Notes under the pieces: generated by a model
Databases searched by the model: none
What the model was told of the DNA's origin: nothing
What the model saw: the letters and a program-made list of their open reading frames with translations, nothing else
Shown: positions 30,988 through 39,145 of the stretch, one piece after another
Numbering within the stretch: position 1 is the stretch's first letter
Layout of the letters: every line of letters begins with the position of its first letter
Translations under genes and position numbers: made by a program
Assembly: GCF_900113225.1 (NCBI RefSeq)
Contig: NZ_FOZE01000002.1
Location: 1,736,001-1,800,000, forward strand
Direction of reading: 5' to 3'
Length of the DNA: 64,000 nt
DNA from: Mitsuaria sp. PDC51
Lineage (GTDB): Bacteria > Pseudomonadota > Gammaproteobacteria > Burkholderiales > Burkholderiaceae_C

Positions 30988-31869
30988 TCATGCGTATGGA
31001 GCGACCTCGGCCATCCGATCCAGACGCCCCACCGCTTCCTCGGGCAACCGCAGTTCAGCGGCCACGAGGTTCTCCCGCAGATGCTGGACCGATGAGGTGC
31101 CCGGAATCAGCACCAGGTTGGGCGAGCGCTGCAGCAGCCAGGCCAGTGCCACCTGCATCGGCGTGGCGTCGAGCTGGCTGGCGACCTCCGACAAGGCGCT
31201 CGACTGCAAGGGCGTGAAGCCACCGAGCGGAAAGAACGGGACATAGGCGATGCCGTCCCCGGCCAGCTGCCGCACCAGCGCGTCGTCGTTCCGATGGACG
31301 AGGTTGTAATGGTTCTGCACGCAGACGATGGCGCAGAGGCGACGCGCATCCTCGACCTGCCGCGCGGTCACGTTGCTCAGCCCGATGTGCTGGATCAGGC
31401 CCTGCCGTTGCAGTTCGGCCAAGGCGGTGAGCGGCTCCTCCAGCGAGCCCTCGGCCGGCCCGTGGACGTCCAGCATGCTGCGCAGGTTGACGAGCTCCAG
31501 CGACTCCAGACCGAGGTGGCGCAGGTTGTCGTGTACCGCCCTCGTCAGCTCGTCGGCGGACAGGGCAGGCAGCCACGACCCATCGGCCCCCCGCTTGGCG
31601 CCCACCTTGGTGGCGATGAGCAGATCCTGGCGATAGGGGTGCAGGGCCTCGCGAATGATCTGGTTGGTGATGTGCGGGCCATAGAAGTCAGCGGTGTCGA
31701 TGTGGTCGACACCGCGCTCCACGGCCGCCCGCAGCACCGCCACGGCGGCTGCCCGGTCCTTGGGAGGGCCGAAGACGCCGGGTCCGGCGAGCTGCATCGC
31801 GCCGTACCCGAGGCGCTTCACGTTGCGGTTGCCGATGCGGAAGGTGCCGGCCTTGTCGAGTGAGTTCAT
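30988..31869 (-). CDS. aldo/keto reductase
   Basis: NADPH-dependent oxidoreductase of 293 residues with an (alpha/beta)8 barrel. Catalytic Asp and Tyr are in HIDTADFYGPH, Lys in LIATKVGAKRG, and the family block IGLSNVTARQVEDARR follows. The C-terminal LVLIPGTSSVQHLRENL motif binds the cofactor phosphate. Start at 31869 with AGGAC seven bases upstream. It is divergent from a LysR regulator with a 17-base palindrome between them, the usual sign of regulation by that protein. Substrate unknown. Confidence 0.9.
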   Translation of the reverse strand: MNSLDKAGTFRIGNRNVKRLGYGAMQLAGPGVFGPPKDRAAAVAVLRAAVERGVDHIDTADFYGPHITNQIIREALHPYRQDLLIATKVGAKRGADGSWLPALSADELTRAVHDNLRHLGLESLELVNLRSMLDVHGPAEGSLEEPLTALAELQRQGLIQHIGLSNVTARQVEDARRLCAIVCVQNHYNLVHRNDDALVRQLAGDGIAYVPFFPLGGFTPLQSSALSEVASQLDATPMQVALAWLLQRSPNLVLIPGTSSVQHLRENLVAAELRLPEEAVGRLDRMAEVAPYA

Positions 31870-31934
31870 GAGCATGTCCTTTCGAAGGTGGCTCACTCTA
31901 GGCAGCGCCGCGGCGTACGATAAGTGGATCCAAT

Positions 31935-31951
31935 CCGCACGGGCCGTGCGG
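31935..31951. promoter_or_regulatory. candidate LysR operator
   Basis: CCGCACGGGCCGTGCGG is a perfect 8-bp inverted repeat around a single G, in the 105-base gap between the aldo/keto reductase and lysR genes. It lacks the T-N11-A half-site layout of many LysR boxes, so binding by the neighbour is inference. Confidence 0.5.
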
Positions 31952-31974
31952 AAATCAGAACAGTGGCGGGTGCG

Positions 31975-32883
31975 ATGGCGGATCACATGGCCGATCTGGC
32001 GGTTTTCGTGGCGGTGGCGCGCGCCGGAGGCTTCCGGCAGGCGGCGCGCGGCGAGGGCGTCAGCGCGTCCAGCCTCAGCGAGGCCCTGCGCAGGCTGGAA
32101 GCCCGCCTGGGGGTTCGGCTGCTCCACCGCAGCACGCGCAGCGTCGTGCCCACCGAAGCGGGCGCGCGACTGCTTCATCGGCTGGGGCCCGCGTTGGGCG
32201 AGGTGGAAGCGGCGCTCGACGAGATCAATGGCTTCCGTGACCGTCCGGCAGGCACGCTGCGACTGAACGTCCCCGTCAGCGCGGCGCGCCTGGTGCTGCC
32301 GGCCCTGGTGCCGCCTTTCCTCGCCGCCTATCCGGACATCCGACTGGAAGTGGTGGTCGACGAAGGCTTCGTCGACGTCGTCGCGGCGGGCTGCGATGCC
32401 GGCATCCGCTACGAGGAACGCCTGGAGCAGGACATGATCGCCCTGCCCATCGGCCCACGTCGCCAGCGCATGGCGACGGCCGCCGCGCCGGGCTATCTCG
32501 CGCGCAGCGGCCGGCCGCTGCATCCCCGCGACCTGCTGCAGCACGCCTGCCTGCGGGTGCGCTTCGCCAGCGGGGCCATGCCGCCCTGGGAGTTCCAGCG
32601 CAAGTCGGAGGTCGTAACGGTCGATCCGGCCGGACCGCTGGTCGTGCGGGCCGGCGGCGGCGTGGACCTCGCCATCGATGCGGCACTGGCCGGCAGCGGG
32701 GTCATCCACCTGTTCGAGGACTGGCTCCAACCCCATCTGGCCAGCGGTGCGCTGGAGCCGTTGCTGCAGCCATGGTGGCGCCCGTTCACCGGGCCGTTCC
32801 TGTACTACCCCGGCCGGCGCCACGTGCCCGCGCCCTTGCGGGCCTTCGTCGACTTCCTGCGGGCCCGTCACGCCGAAGGCTGA
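31975..32883 (+). CDS. LysR family transcriptional regulator
   Basis: A 302-residue regulator. The winged helix-turn-helix (about 6-65) reads AVARAGGFRQAARGEGVSASSLSEALRRLEARLGVRLLHRSTRSV. A periplasmic-binding-protein-like effector domain follows (about 90-295). The ATG at 31975 is preceded by GGCGGG; a 17-codon longer reading enters the palindrome and is unlikely. Divergent arrangement suggests it controls the aldo/keto reductase. The inducer is unknown. Confidence 0.9.
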   Translation: MADHMADLAVFVAVARAGGFRQAARGEGVSASSLSEALRRLEARLGVRLLHRSTRSVVPTEAGARLLHRLGPALGEVEAALDEINGFRDRPAGTLRLNVPVSAARLVLPALVPPFLAAYPDIRLEVVVDEGFVDVVAAGCDAGIRYEERLEQDMIALPIGPRRQRMATAAAPGYLARSGRPLHPRDLLQHACLRVRFASGAMPPWEFQRKSEVVTVDPAGPLVVRAGGGVDLAIDAALAGSGVIHLFEDWLQPHLASGALEPLLQPWWRPFTGPFLYYPGRRHVPAPLRAFVDFLRARHAEG

Positions 32884-32952
32884 GCGGCGGCCTGGGCGCA
32901 TGCCCGCGGCGCACGCGGCGCACGCGGCACAGACGACAGGCCACCGGCCGGC

Positions 32953-33639
32953 TCAGCCCTTCTTATCCGCCTTCACATCCATCACCACCAGCCCGGCCAG
33001 CATCACCAGCGGCAGCAGCAGCGCCCAGAACTTCCACGCCGCATACGCGAATGCGCCCGTGAGCGCGCCCACCGCGAAGGCCGCGACCGGCCAGATGAAG
33101 CGGCCCAGCCGCTCCCGCACGTCCGGACCGGCCGCGCCGCGCAGCAGGTCCACGCCGTCGATCACCACCTGCGTCACATTGCCCGTCATCACCGTCGTCG
33201 GTGTCAGCGCCGGCCAGGCCAAGCGGCCCGCCGCGTTCTGCACGCCCATCGCCGCGGTGATGAACAGGCCGGTGGCCATCGCCCACGGCGCGTCGGGCGC
33301 CAGCGCCGCACCCGCCGGCACGCTGCAGATCAGCGCCACCACCAGCAGCGCCGCCTGCATCACCAGCAAGGGCCGGCTTGCCACCGTCTTCGTCCGCTCG
33401 CAGCGCAGGGCCACCATCCGCGCCAGTGCCACCGACACCACGAAGGTCGGGAACACCAGCAGCTTCAGCAGCACGCTGCCGCCGCTGGTGCGGCTCAGCT
33501 CCGCGCCGATCAGCACGAAGTTCCCGGTCACGTGCGCCGTGAACAGCCCGAACAGCGCCACGAAGCCCACCGTGTCCACATAGCCGCCGATGAAACCCAG
33601 CGTCAGGCTGGCCACCAGCAAACGCTTCACGCCCGTCAT
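32953..33639 (-). CDS. YoaK/DUF1275 family membrane protein
   Basis: A 228-residue polytopic protein with six or so helices and the family blocks TLGFIGGYVDTVGFVALFGLFTAHVTGN and MGVQNAAGRLAWPALTPTTVMTGN. DUF1275 proteins are uncharacterised transporter-like proteins. The start at 33639 overlaps the doxX stop by four bases (ATGA), so the two are translationally coupled. Last gene of a six-gene minus-strand cluster. Confidence 0.85.
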   Translation of the reverse strand: MTGVKRLLVASLTLGFIGGYVDTVGFVALFGLFTAHVTGNFVLIGAELSRTSGGSVLLKLLVFPTFVVSVALARMVALRCERTKTVASRPLLVMQAALLVVALICSVPAGAALAPDAPWAMATGLFITAAMGVQNAAGRLAWPALTPTTVMTGNVTQVVIDGVDLLRGAAGPDVRERLGRFIWPVAAFAVGALTGAFAYAAWKFWALLLPLVMLAGLVVMDVKADKKG

Positions 33640-34088
33640 GCCAGCACCTTCCTTTCCAGCACCGCGATCCGCGCCGCGCAGGCCAGCCCGGCGATCAGGC
33701 CCAGGTGCTCGAAGAAGGCGTTCTTGGCCATGAAGCGCGCCTGGCCGCTCAGGTGCCAGAAGTCGTTGGCCACCAGCATCGCCACCAGCGTCAGCACGCC
33801 CAGCGCGCCGGCCGCCAGCCAGACCCAGCGGTTCAGGATCAGCAGCAACGCGCCGATCAGTTCCACCGCGATCGCCAGCACCGCCCACAGCACCGCGGGC
33901 TGCAGGCCGAAATGCGCCTGCTCCGCCACCGCGCCGGGAAAGTCCATCGCCTTGTCGATCCCACCGATCAGGTAGGCCGACGCCAGGCACAGGCGCAGCA
34001 TCACCCCGAAGGTGGGCCACTGCAGCACCGCCTCCACCCAGCGCGGTGCGGCGGGGGAGAACAGACGGGTGGATCGGTACTCGCTCAT
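33636..34088 (-). CDS. DoxX family membrane protein
   Basis: A 150-residue protein with four membrane helices. The LRLCLASAYLIGGIDKAMDFPGA start, FGLQPAVLWAVLAIAVELIGALLLI core, and FFEHLGLIAGLACA end fit DoxX/SURF4 proteins, often linked to oxidative-stress loci. It lies 79 bases after the amidohydrolase gene in the same direction. No enzymatic residue can be assigned. Confidence 0.82.
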   Translation of the reverse strand: MSEYRSTRLFSPAAPRWVEAVLQWPTFGVMLRLCLASAYLIGGIDKAMDFPGAVAEQAHFGLQPAVLWAVLAIAVELIGALLLILNRWVWLAAGALGVLTLVAMLVANDFWHLSGQARFMAKNAFFEHLGLIAGLACAARIAVLERKVLA

Positions 34089-34167
34089 CGTGGGGCCTCC
34101 AGGTGCCGTCGGTTGTACCCGGCTTCGGCGCGCCGCATCGGGGCGGCTCGTGTGTCCAAGTCCATCA

Positions 34168-36066
34168 TCAGACCGCCCAGCACGCGCATCCCAGCGCGCC
34201 CCAGAAGCTCTTCAGGTCGGAGGCGGGCACCTCCGACGCCCAGGCATTCGCATGCGCATGACCATGGACGCCGCAGGCGGTGTCGCAGCACGCGGTGCGC
34301 CGCATCGCCGCCTGCAGCGGCTTGCCTTCCGCGCCCCAGGCGCCGTAGCCGCCGTAGCGCCGCACCGGCGACCAGTCCGGCATCGCCGGCGGCGGGGCCG
34401 ATTCATCCAGCGACGCGAAATCGCCGGCGCCCCACACCACCTTGCCGCCGACCATCGTCAGCAGCGCGCTGGTGTCGGCGATGTCCGATTCGGCGCAGCC
34501 GAAGAAGTCGCGGTCCGGCACGACCAGGTCGGCCAGCTGGCCCGCCGCGATCTGCCCCTTGTTGCCCTGCTCGTTCGAGAACCAGGTGACGTTCTCCGTC
34601 CACATGCGCAGCGCCGCCTCGCGGTCCAGGCAGTTGCGCTGCGGCGTGATCTGCAGGCCGCCGACGGTACGGCCGGTGACCAGCCAGGACAGCGACACCC
34701 ACGGGTTGTACGAGGCCACCCGCGTCGCGTCGGTGCCGGCCGAGACCTTCATGCCCCGGCGTAACATCTCGGCCACCGGCGGCGTCGCCTCGGCGGCGCG
34801 TGCGCCGTAGCGCTCGACGAAATACTCGCCCTGGTAAGCCATGCGGTGCTGCACCGCCACGCCACCGCCCAGCGCCGCGATCCGGTCCATCGAGCGCGTC
34901 GAGATCGTCTCCGCGTGATCGAAGAACCAGTTCAGCCCGTCGATCGGCGTGTCGCGATGGACCTTCTCGAACACGTCCAGCGCACGCGAGATCGTCTCGT
35001 CGTAGGTGGCATGCATGCGCCACGGCCAGCGGTTCTGCACCAGGATGCGCACCACCTCCTCGAGCTCGCCTTCCATCTGCGGCGCCATGTCGGGCCGCGG
35101 CTGGCGGAAGTCCTCGAAGTCCGCGGCGGAGAACACCAGCATCTCGCCGGCGCCGTTGTGGCGGAAGTAGTCGTTGCCCTGCTTGTAGGGGACCGACTTC
35201 GCCCAGTTGAGGAAGTCCTCCTTCTCCTGCCCCGCCTTCTGGGTGAACAGGTTGTAGGCCAGGCGGATCGTCAGCTGGCCGGCGTCGGACAGCTGCTGGA
35301 TGACCTGGTAGTCCTCGGGATAGTTCTGGAAGCCGCCGCCCGCGTCGATCGCGCCGGTGACGCCCAGCCGGTTGAGCTCGCGCATGAAGTGGCGCGTGCT
35401 GTTGAGCTGGTACTCCGGCGGGAGCTTCGGCCCCTTGGCCAGCGTAGCGTACAGGATGGACGCGTTGGGCTTGGCCAGCAGCAGGCCGGTGGGATTGCCG
35501 GCGCTGTCGCGCAGGATCTGGCCGCCGGGCGGCTCGGGCGTGTCGCGGGTGTAGCCGACGGCGCGCAGCGCCGCGCCGTTCAGCAGCGCGCGGTCGTAGA
35601 GGTGCAGGATGAAGACCGGCGTGTCCGGCGCGACGGCATTGAGCTCGTCGATGGTCGGCAGCCGCTTCTCATGGAATTGGTGCTCGGTGAAGCCACCCAC
35701 CACCCGCACCCATTGCGGCGCGGGCGTGATGTCGACCTGCGCCTTCAGCATCGCCATCGCGTCGGCGAGGCTGCGCACGCCGTCCCAGCGCAACTCCATG
35801 TTGAAGTTCAGGCCGCCGCGGATGATGTGCAGGTGGTTGTCGATCAGGCCCGGCAGCACGCCGCGGCCTTTCAGGTCGATGCGGCGCGTCGTCGCGCCGG
35901 CCAGCGCCAGGATCTCCTGGTTGCCGCCGACGCTGAGGAAACGTCCGTCCTGGATGGCCACCGCCTCGGCGCTCGGCCGCGTGCGGTCCAGCGTCGTGAA
36001 GCGGCCGTTGAACAGCACCAGGTCGGGCGTCATGCCCGCGGTGCGGGAGAAGGAGGTGTCAGGCAT
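34168..36066 (-). CDS. YtcJ-like metal-dependent amidohydrolase
   Basis: A 632-residue enzyme of the amidohydrolase-3 (YtcJ) group. It has the metal motif GLIDNHLHIIRGG, a WRMHATYDET block, FFDHAETI, and the C-terminal metal Asp in SAGTDATRVASYNPW. The last 60 residues are rich in Cys and His (CCDTACGVHGHAHANA), an unusual extension that could bind a metal. No signal peptide is seen. The start overlaps the end of the XapX gene by eight bases. Substrate unknown; related proteins act on formamides and similar amides. Confidence 0.85.
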   Translation of the reverse strand: MPDTSFSRTAGMTPDLVLFNGRFTTLDRTRPSAEAVAIQDGRFLSVGGNQEILALAGATTRRIDLKGRGVLPGLIDNHLHIIRGGLNFNMELRWDGVRSLADAMAMLKAQVDITPAPQWVRVVGGFTEHQFHEKRLPTIDELNAVAPDTPVFILHLYDRALLNGAALRAVGYTRDTPEPPGGQILRDSAGNPTGLLLAKPNASILYATLAKGPKLPPEYQLNSTRHFMRELNRLGVTGAIDAGGGFQNYPEDYQVIQQLSDAGQLTIRLAYNLFTQKAGQEKEDFLNWAKSVPYKQGNDYFRHNGAGEMLVFSAADFEDFRQPRPDMAPQMEGELEEVVRILVQNRWPWRMHATYDETISRALDVFEKVHRDTPIDGLNWFFDHAETISTRSMDRIAALGGGVAVQHRMAYQGEYFVERYGARAAEATPPVAEMLRRGMKVSAGTDATRVASYNPWVSLSWLVTGRTVGGLQITPQRNCLDREAALRMWTENVTWFSNEQGNKGQIAAGQLADLVVPDRDFFGCAESDIADTSALLTMVGGKVVWGAGDFASLDESAPPPAMPDWSPVRRYGGYGAWGAEGKPLQAAMRRTACCDTACGVHGHAHANAWASEVPASDLKSFWGALGCACWAV

Positions 36067-36397
36067 CGTGGGACTCCGCGTTCGCCGCCGGGGCCGTGCT
36101 CGCGCGCCGGGCGGTGGTCGCCTCGGGCGCCGCGCCGGGGGCCGCCGCGGTCTTCGTCTTCTCGCATCCGGGCATGTGCCCGAACATGTGCGGGCGCAAT
36201 TTCTGGTCGACCCAGCTGACCTGCGCCGGATCGCGCTGCAGCCACTGGCGCACCAGCGGCGGGATCTGCTCGCCGGCGAGGATGCCCAGCAGGCCCACCA
36301 GCGCGATCACCGGCGGCGCCGGCGACCTCACGTTGAGCAGGCCGTAGATCACGCCGACGAGCAGGCCCACGGCGGCCGACAACACATATGCATTCAT
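36059..36397 (-). CDS. XapX domain small membrane protein
   Basis: A 112-residue protein. The first 45 residues (two helices; NAYVLSAAVGLLVGVIYGLL, SPAPPVIALVGLLGILAGEQ) are the XapX domain. The tail is a soluble, Ala/Thr-rich extension with HMFGHMPGCEKTK. XapX proteins have no known function but recur next to amidohydrolase and hydrolase genes like the ones here. Start at 36397, 29 bases after the YcaC-like gene. Confidence 0.8.
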   Translation of the reverse strand: MNAYVLSAAVGLLVGVIYGLLNVRSPAPPVIALVGLLGILAGEQIPPLVRQWLQRDPAQVSWVDQKLRPHMFGHMPGCEKTKTAAAPGAAPEATTARRASTAPAANAESHDA

Positions 36398-36426
36398 GAG
36401 GACCGCCTTTGCGCTGCCGTCGAAGC

Positions 36427-37080
36427 TCAGCCCTCGTGGGCGTTGAACATCGTCTTGGCGTAGTTGATGCCGATGCCGTAGGCGCCGCCGACCTTCTTCG
36501 CGATGCCGGTGGTCATGTCGTAGGTCTCGCCGCGGGCCCAGTCGCGCTGCAGCTCCAGCAGGTACTGCAGCGAGGTGATCGGCTGCGCGCCGGCCTGCAC
36601 CATGCGCTCGACGGCGCGGTTGTGCGCTTCCAGCGAGACGTCGCCGCAGGCGTCGGTGATGACGTAGACCTCGAAGCCCTGGTCGATCGCCGACAGCGCC
36701 GGACCGACGATGCAGACGCTGGTCCACAGGCCGGCCAGCACGATGCGGTCCTTGCCGATGCGGTTGATCTCCTCGATCACCGCCACGTCCTCCCAGGTGT
36801 TCATCGAGGTGCGGTCCAGCATCTTCTTGCCGGGGAAGGGCGCCGTGACCTCGTCGAACATCGGGCCGGAGAAGCTCTTCTCGGCGACCGTGGTCAGGAT
36901 GGTGGACACGCCGAAGCCGGCGGCCGCCTGCGCCACCAGCGAGGCGTGGGTGCGCAGGTTGTTGGCATCGATCGAGTGCGTGGCGAAGGCCATCTGCGAC
37001 TGGAAGTCGATCATGACCAGCGTGTGGTCGGTGGGGTTCAGCAACTTGGCGCCGGGAACGGCCTTGGCGAGCTTGCTCAT
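36427..37080 (-). CDS. isochorismatase-superfamily hydrolase (YcaC-like)
   Basis: A 217-residue cysteine hydrolase. The likely triad is Asp25 (MIDFQSQMAF), a Lys in FPGKKMLDRTS (85/86) and Cys123 (AGLWTSVCIVGPAL), with the cis-peptide-type WTSVC context typical of YcaC. The C-terminal tail (TTGIAKKVGGAYGIGINYAKTMF) also matches YcaC. The natural substrate of YcaC is unknown. Well-placed in the operon between the haloperoxidase and XapX genes. Confidence 0.87.
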   Translation of the reverse strand: MSKLAKAVPGAKLLNPTDHTLVMIDFQSQMAFATHSIDANNLRTHASLVAQAAAGFGVSTILTTVAEKSFSGPMFDEVTAPFPGKKMLDRTSMNTWEDVAVIEEINRIGKDRIVLAGLWTSVCIVGPALSAIDQGFEVYVITDACGDVSLEAHNRAVERMVQAGAQPITSLQYLLELQRDWARGETYDMTTGIAKKVGGAYGIGINYAKTMFNAHEG

Positions 37081-37177
37081 GGGGGTCTCCTGGAGGGACG
37101 AGGAAACGAAGGTCCGCGCGGCGGTGAAGAACGGCGCGGACCCTCGAGGGGATCGTTGAAGCGGACTACTGGCGGGA

Positions 37178-38167
37178 TCAGGACTTCGCGAAGGCCAGCA
37201 GGTCGGCGTTCAGCTGGTCCTTGCTGGTGGCGGCCAGGCCATGGCTGCCGCCCTTGTAGACCTTGAGCGTCGCCTTGGGGGCCAGCTTCACCGACAGCTC
37301 GGCGGAGTTGCCGATCGGCACGATCTGGTCGTCGTCGCCGTGGATGATCAGCGTCGGCACGGTGATCTTCTTCAGGTCCTCGGTGAAGTCGGTCTCGGAG
37401 AACTGCTTGATGCAGTCGAACTGCGACTTCAGCGAGCCTTGCATGCCCTGCAGCCAGAAGCTGTCGCGCATGCCTTGCGAGACCTGCGCGTTCGGGCGGT
37501 TGGCGCCGAAGAAGGGCGTCGTCAGGTCCTTGTAGAACTGCGAGCGGTCCTTCTGCACACCGGCGCGGATGCCATCGAAGACGTCCTTGGGCAGGCCGTT
37601 CGGGTAGGCGGCGGACTTCATCATCGTCGGCGGCACGGCGCCGACCAGCACGACCTTGGACACGCGCTTGACACCGTGGCGGCCGACGTAGCGGGTGACC
37701 TCGCCACCGCCGGTGGAGTGGCCGACCAGCATCGCGTCCTTGATGTCGAGCTTGTCGAGCACCGCGGCCAGGTCGTCGGCGTAGGTGTCCATGTCGTTGC
37801 CGCTCCAGCTCTGGCTGGAGCGGCCGTGGCCGCGGCGGTCATGGGCGATCACGCGGAAGCCGTTCTGGCCGAGGAAGAGCATCTGGTCTTCCCAGGCGTC
37901 GCTGCTCAGCGGCCAGCCGTGGGAGAAGACGACGGGCTTGCCGCTGCCCCAGTCCTTGTAAAAGATCTGGGTACCGTCCTTGGTGGTGACGTAGCTCATG
38001 GGGGCTCCTGGTAGGGGGTGTTGGGAGGGGGTGGAGGGGGAGGAAGAGGCCGCGGCCTCGGCGCCGTCGGCCAGCGCCAGCGGCAGCGCCGCGGCGAGCG
38101 CGAGCTGGCCGCCCAGCGCGAGCAGGTCGCGGCGGGTGAGGTCCGAGGGGGTCGAAGGAATCGTCAT
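37178..38167 (-). CDS. alpha/beta hydrolase, cofactor-free haloperoxidase type, with Tat-like leader
   Basis: A 329-residue protein. Residues 57-329 are a complete haloperoxidase/arylesterase: oxyanion region [10 protein letters not shown], nucleophile Ser151 (GHSTGGGE), Asp of HGDDDQIVP (about 280) and His of GGSHGLA (about 309). Residues 1-56 form an extra leader with a twin-arginine motif ([10 protein letters not shown]) and a hydrophobic run. Both the ATG at 38167 (GGAG, 7-base spacing) and the internal ATG at 37999 (AGGAG, 5-base spacing) have good ribosome sites. Two forms, one exported and one cytoplasmic of the usual 273 residues, are therefore possible. First gene of the cluster. Confidence 0.88.
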   Translation of the reverse strand: MTIPSTPSDLTRRDLLALGGQLALAAALPLALADGAEAAASSSPSTPSQHPLPGAPMSYVTTKDGTQIFYKDWGSGKPVVFSHGWPLSSDAWEDQMLFLGQNGFRVIAHDRRGHGRSSQSWSGNDMDTYADDLAAVLDKLDIKDAMLVGHSTGGGEVTRYVGRHGVKRVSKVVLVGAVPPTMMKSAAYPNGLPKDVFDGIRAGVQKDRSQFYKDLTTPFFGANRPNAQVSQGMRDSFWLQGMQGSLKSQFDCIKQFSETDFTEDLKKITVPTLIIHGDDDQIVPIGNSAELSVKLAPKATLKVYKGGSHGLAATSKDQLNADLLAFAKS

Positions 38168-38285
38168 CGAGGGTCTCCGAGGGATGAAGGCATCCTAGGA
38201 AACCGATGTCCGGCGCGACAGCCGCCGATGGCGCAGCCAGCGCTCTCCCGTCAGAGGCAGGTGGTGGACGATCCCCTCACCCTCG

Positions 38286-38310
38286 CCCTCTCCCCCCGCG
38301 GGGGAGAGGG
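38286..38310. repeat. GC-rich perfect palindrome, REP-like extragenic element
   Basis: CCCTCTCCCCC (38286-38296) and GGGGGAGAGGG (38300-38310) form an 11-bp stem with a CGC loop. It is preceded by CCCCTCACCCTCG, a context seen repeatedly between genes in many proteobacteria. It lies between the response regulator stop (38336, minus) and the haloperoxidase start and could act as a terminator on the minus strand. Confidence 0.7.
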
Positions 38311-38335
38311 AATGAGCGGGGACGCTCGGGGGAGC

Positions 38336-38980
38336 TCAGAGGCGCAGCAGGCCGCGCTTGAGCGCCAGCACGACGGCGTGGGTGCGGTCGCGGGCGTCGA
38401 GCTTGGACAGGATCATCTTCACGCGCGCCTTGATCGTGTCCTCGGACAGCGAGAGCAGGCCGCCGATCTCGCGGTTGCTCAGGCCCTGCGCGATGTGCTC
38501 GAGCACGTCGATCTCGCGCCCCGAGAGCTGCTCCTGGCCGGCGTGCGCGGCGATCTCCTGGGCGACCTCGTTGGGGATCCACCGGTTCCCGCGATGCACC
38601 GCGCGGATCGCGTCCAGCAGCTCGGTGCGCAGCTGCGTCTTGAGCAGGTAGCCCGAGGCGCCCAGCTTGAGCGCCTGCCAGGCCTGGGCATCGGCCTTGA
38701 AGGTGGTCAGCACGATGACCCGCGCGCCAGGGCTCAGCGTGCGCAGCCGCGACAGCGCCTCCAGGCCGTCCATGCCCGGCATCTGGATGTCCATCAGCGT
38801 GACGTCGGGGCGCAGCCGCTCGAAGGCCTGCAGGCCCTGCCAGCCGTCGGCCGCCTCGCCCACCGGCGCCATGTCGGGCTGCTCGCCCAGCACCGCGGCG
38901 ATGCCCTCGCGCATCAGCGGGTGGTCGTCGACCGTCAGGACGCGGATGGGTTCGGGCGCGGGCAGCATGGCGGCGATCAT
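38336..38980 (-). CDS. NarL/FixJ family response regulator
   Basis: A 214-residue regulator. The receiver has an intact acidic pocket (Asp18, Asp19), phospho-acceptor Asp64 (LMDIQMPGMDG), Thr of LTTFK and Lys of LLKTQ. A LuxR-type helix-turn-helix is at about 148-210 (LSGREIDVLEHIAQGLSNREIGGLLSLSEDTIKARVKMI). Start at 38980 (MIAAML), with the Met at 38968 as an alternative. Divergent from a second LuxR-type gene and the large kinase at 39996, which is its likely partner. Confidence 0.9.
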   Translation of the reverse strand: MIAAMLPAPEPIRVLTVDDHPLMREGIAAVLGEQPDMAPVGEAADGWQGLQAFERLRPDVTLMDIQMPGMDGLEALSRLRTLSPGARVIVLTTFKADAQAWQALKLGASGYLLKTQLRTELLDAIRAVHRGNRWIPNEVAQEIAAHAGQEQLSGREIDVLEHIAQGLSNREIGGLLSLSEDTIKARVKMILSKLDARDRTHAVVLALKRGLLRL

Positions 38981-39020
38981 AGGGCGACCCCCTTCGGGGC
39001 GTCCCTCTTCCAGGGGGCCA

Positions 39021-39036
39021 CTACCCTTTCGGGTAG
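39021..39036. promoter_or_regulatory. candidate response-regulator operator
   Basis: CTACCCTTTCGGGTAG is a perfect 6-bp inverted repeat with a four-base centre. It lies in the 165-base gap between two divergent LuxR-type genes, where an autoregulatory site would be expected. NarL-type regulators bind short dyads of this size. Confidence 0.55.
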
Positions 39037-39145
39037 CGGGCATCGACTCGACCGGGGCTATCGCGGTGCAGCATGGCTTCCGATGATCGGCGCAGTCCTC
39101 CGGCGCCCCCGCGCCACCGCCTTCACCGCCCCCCGGGAGCTGTCC

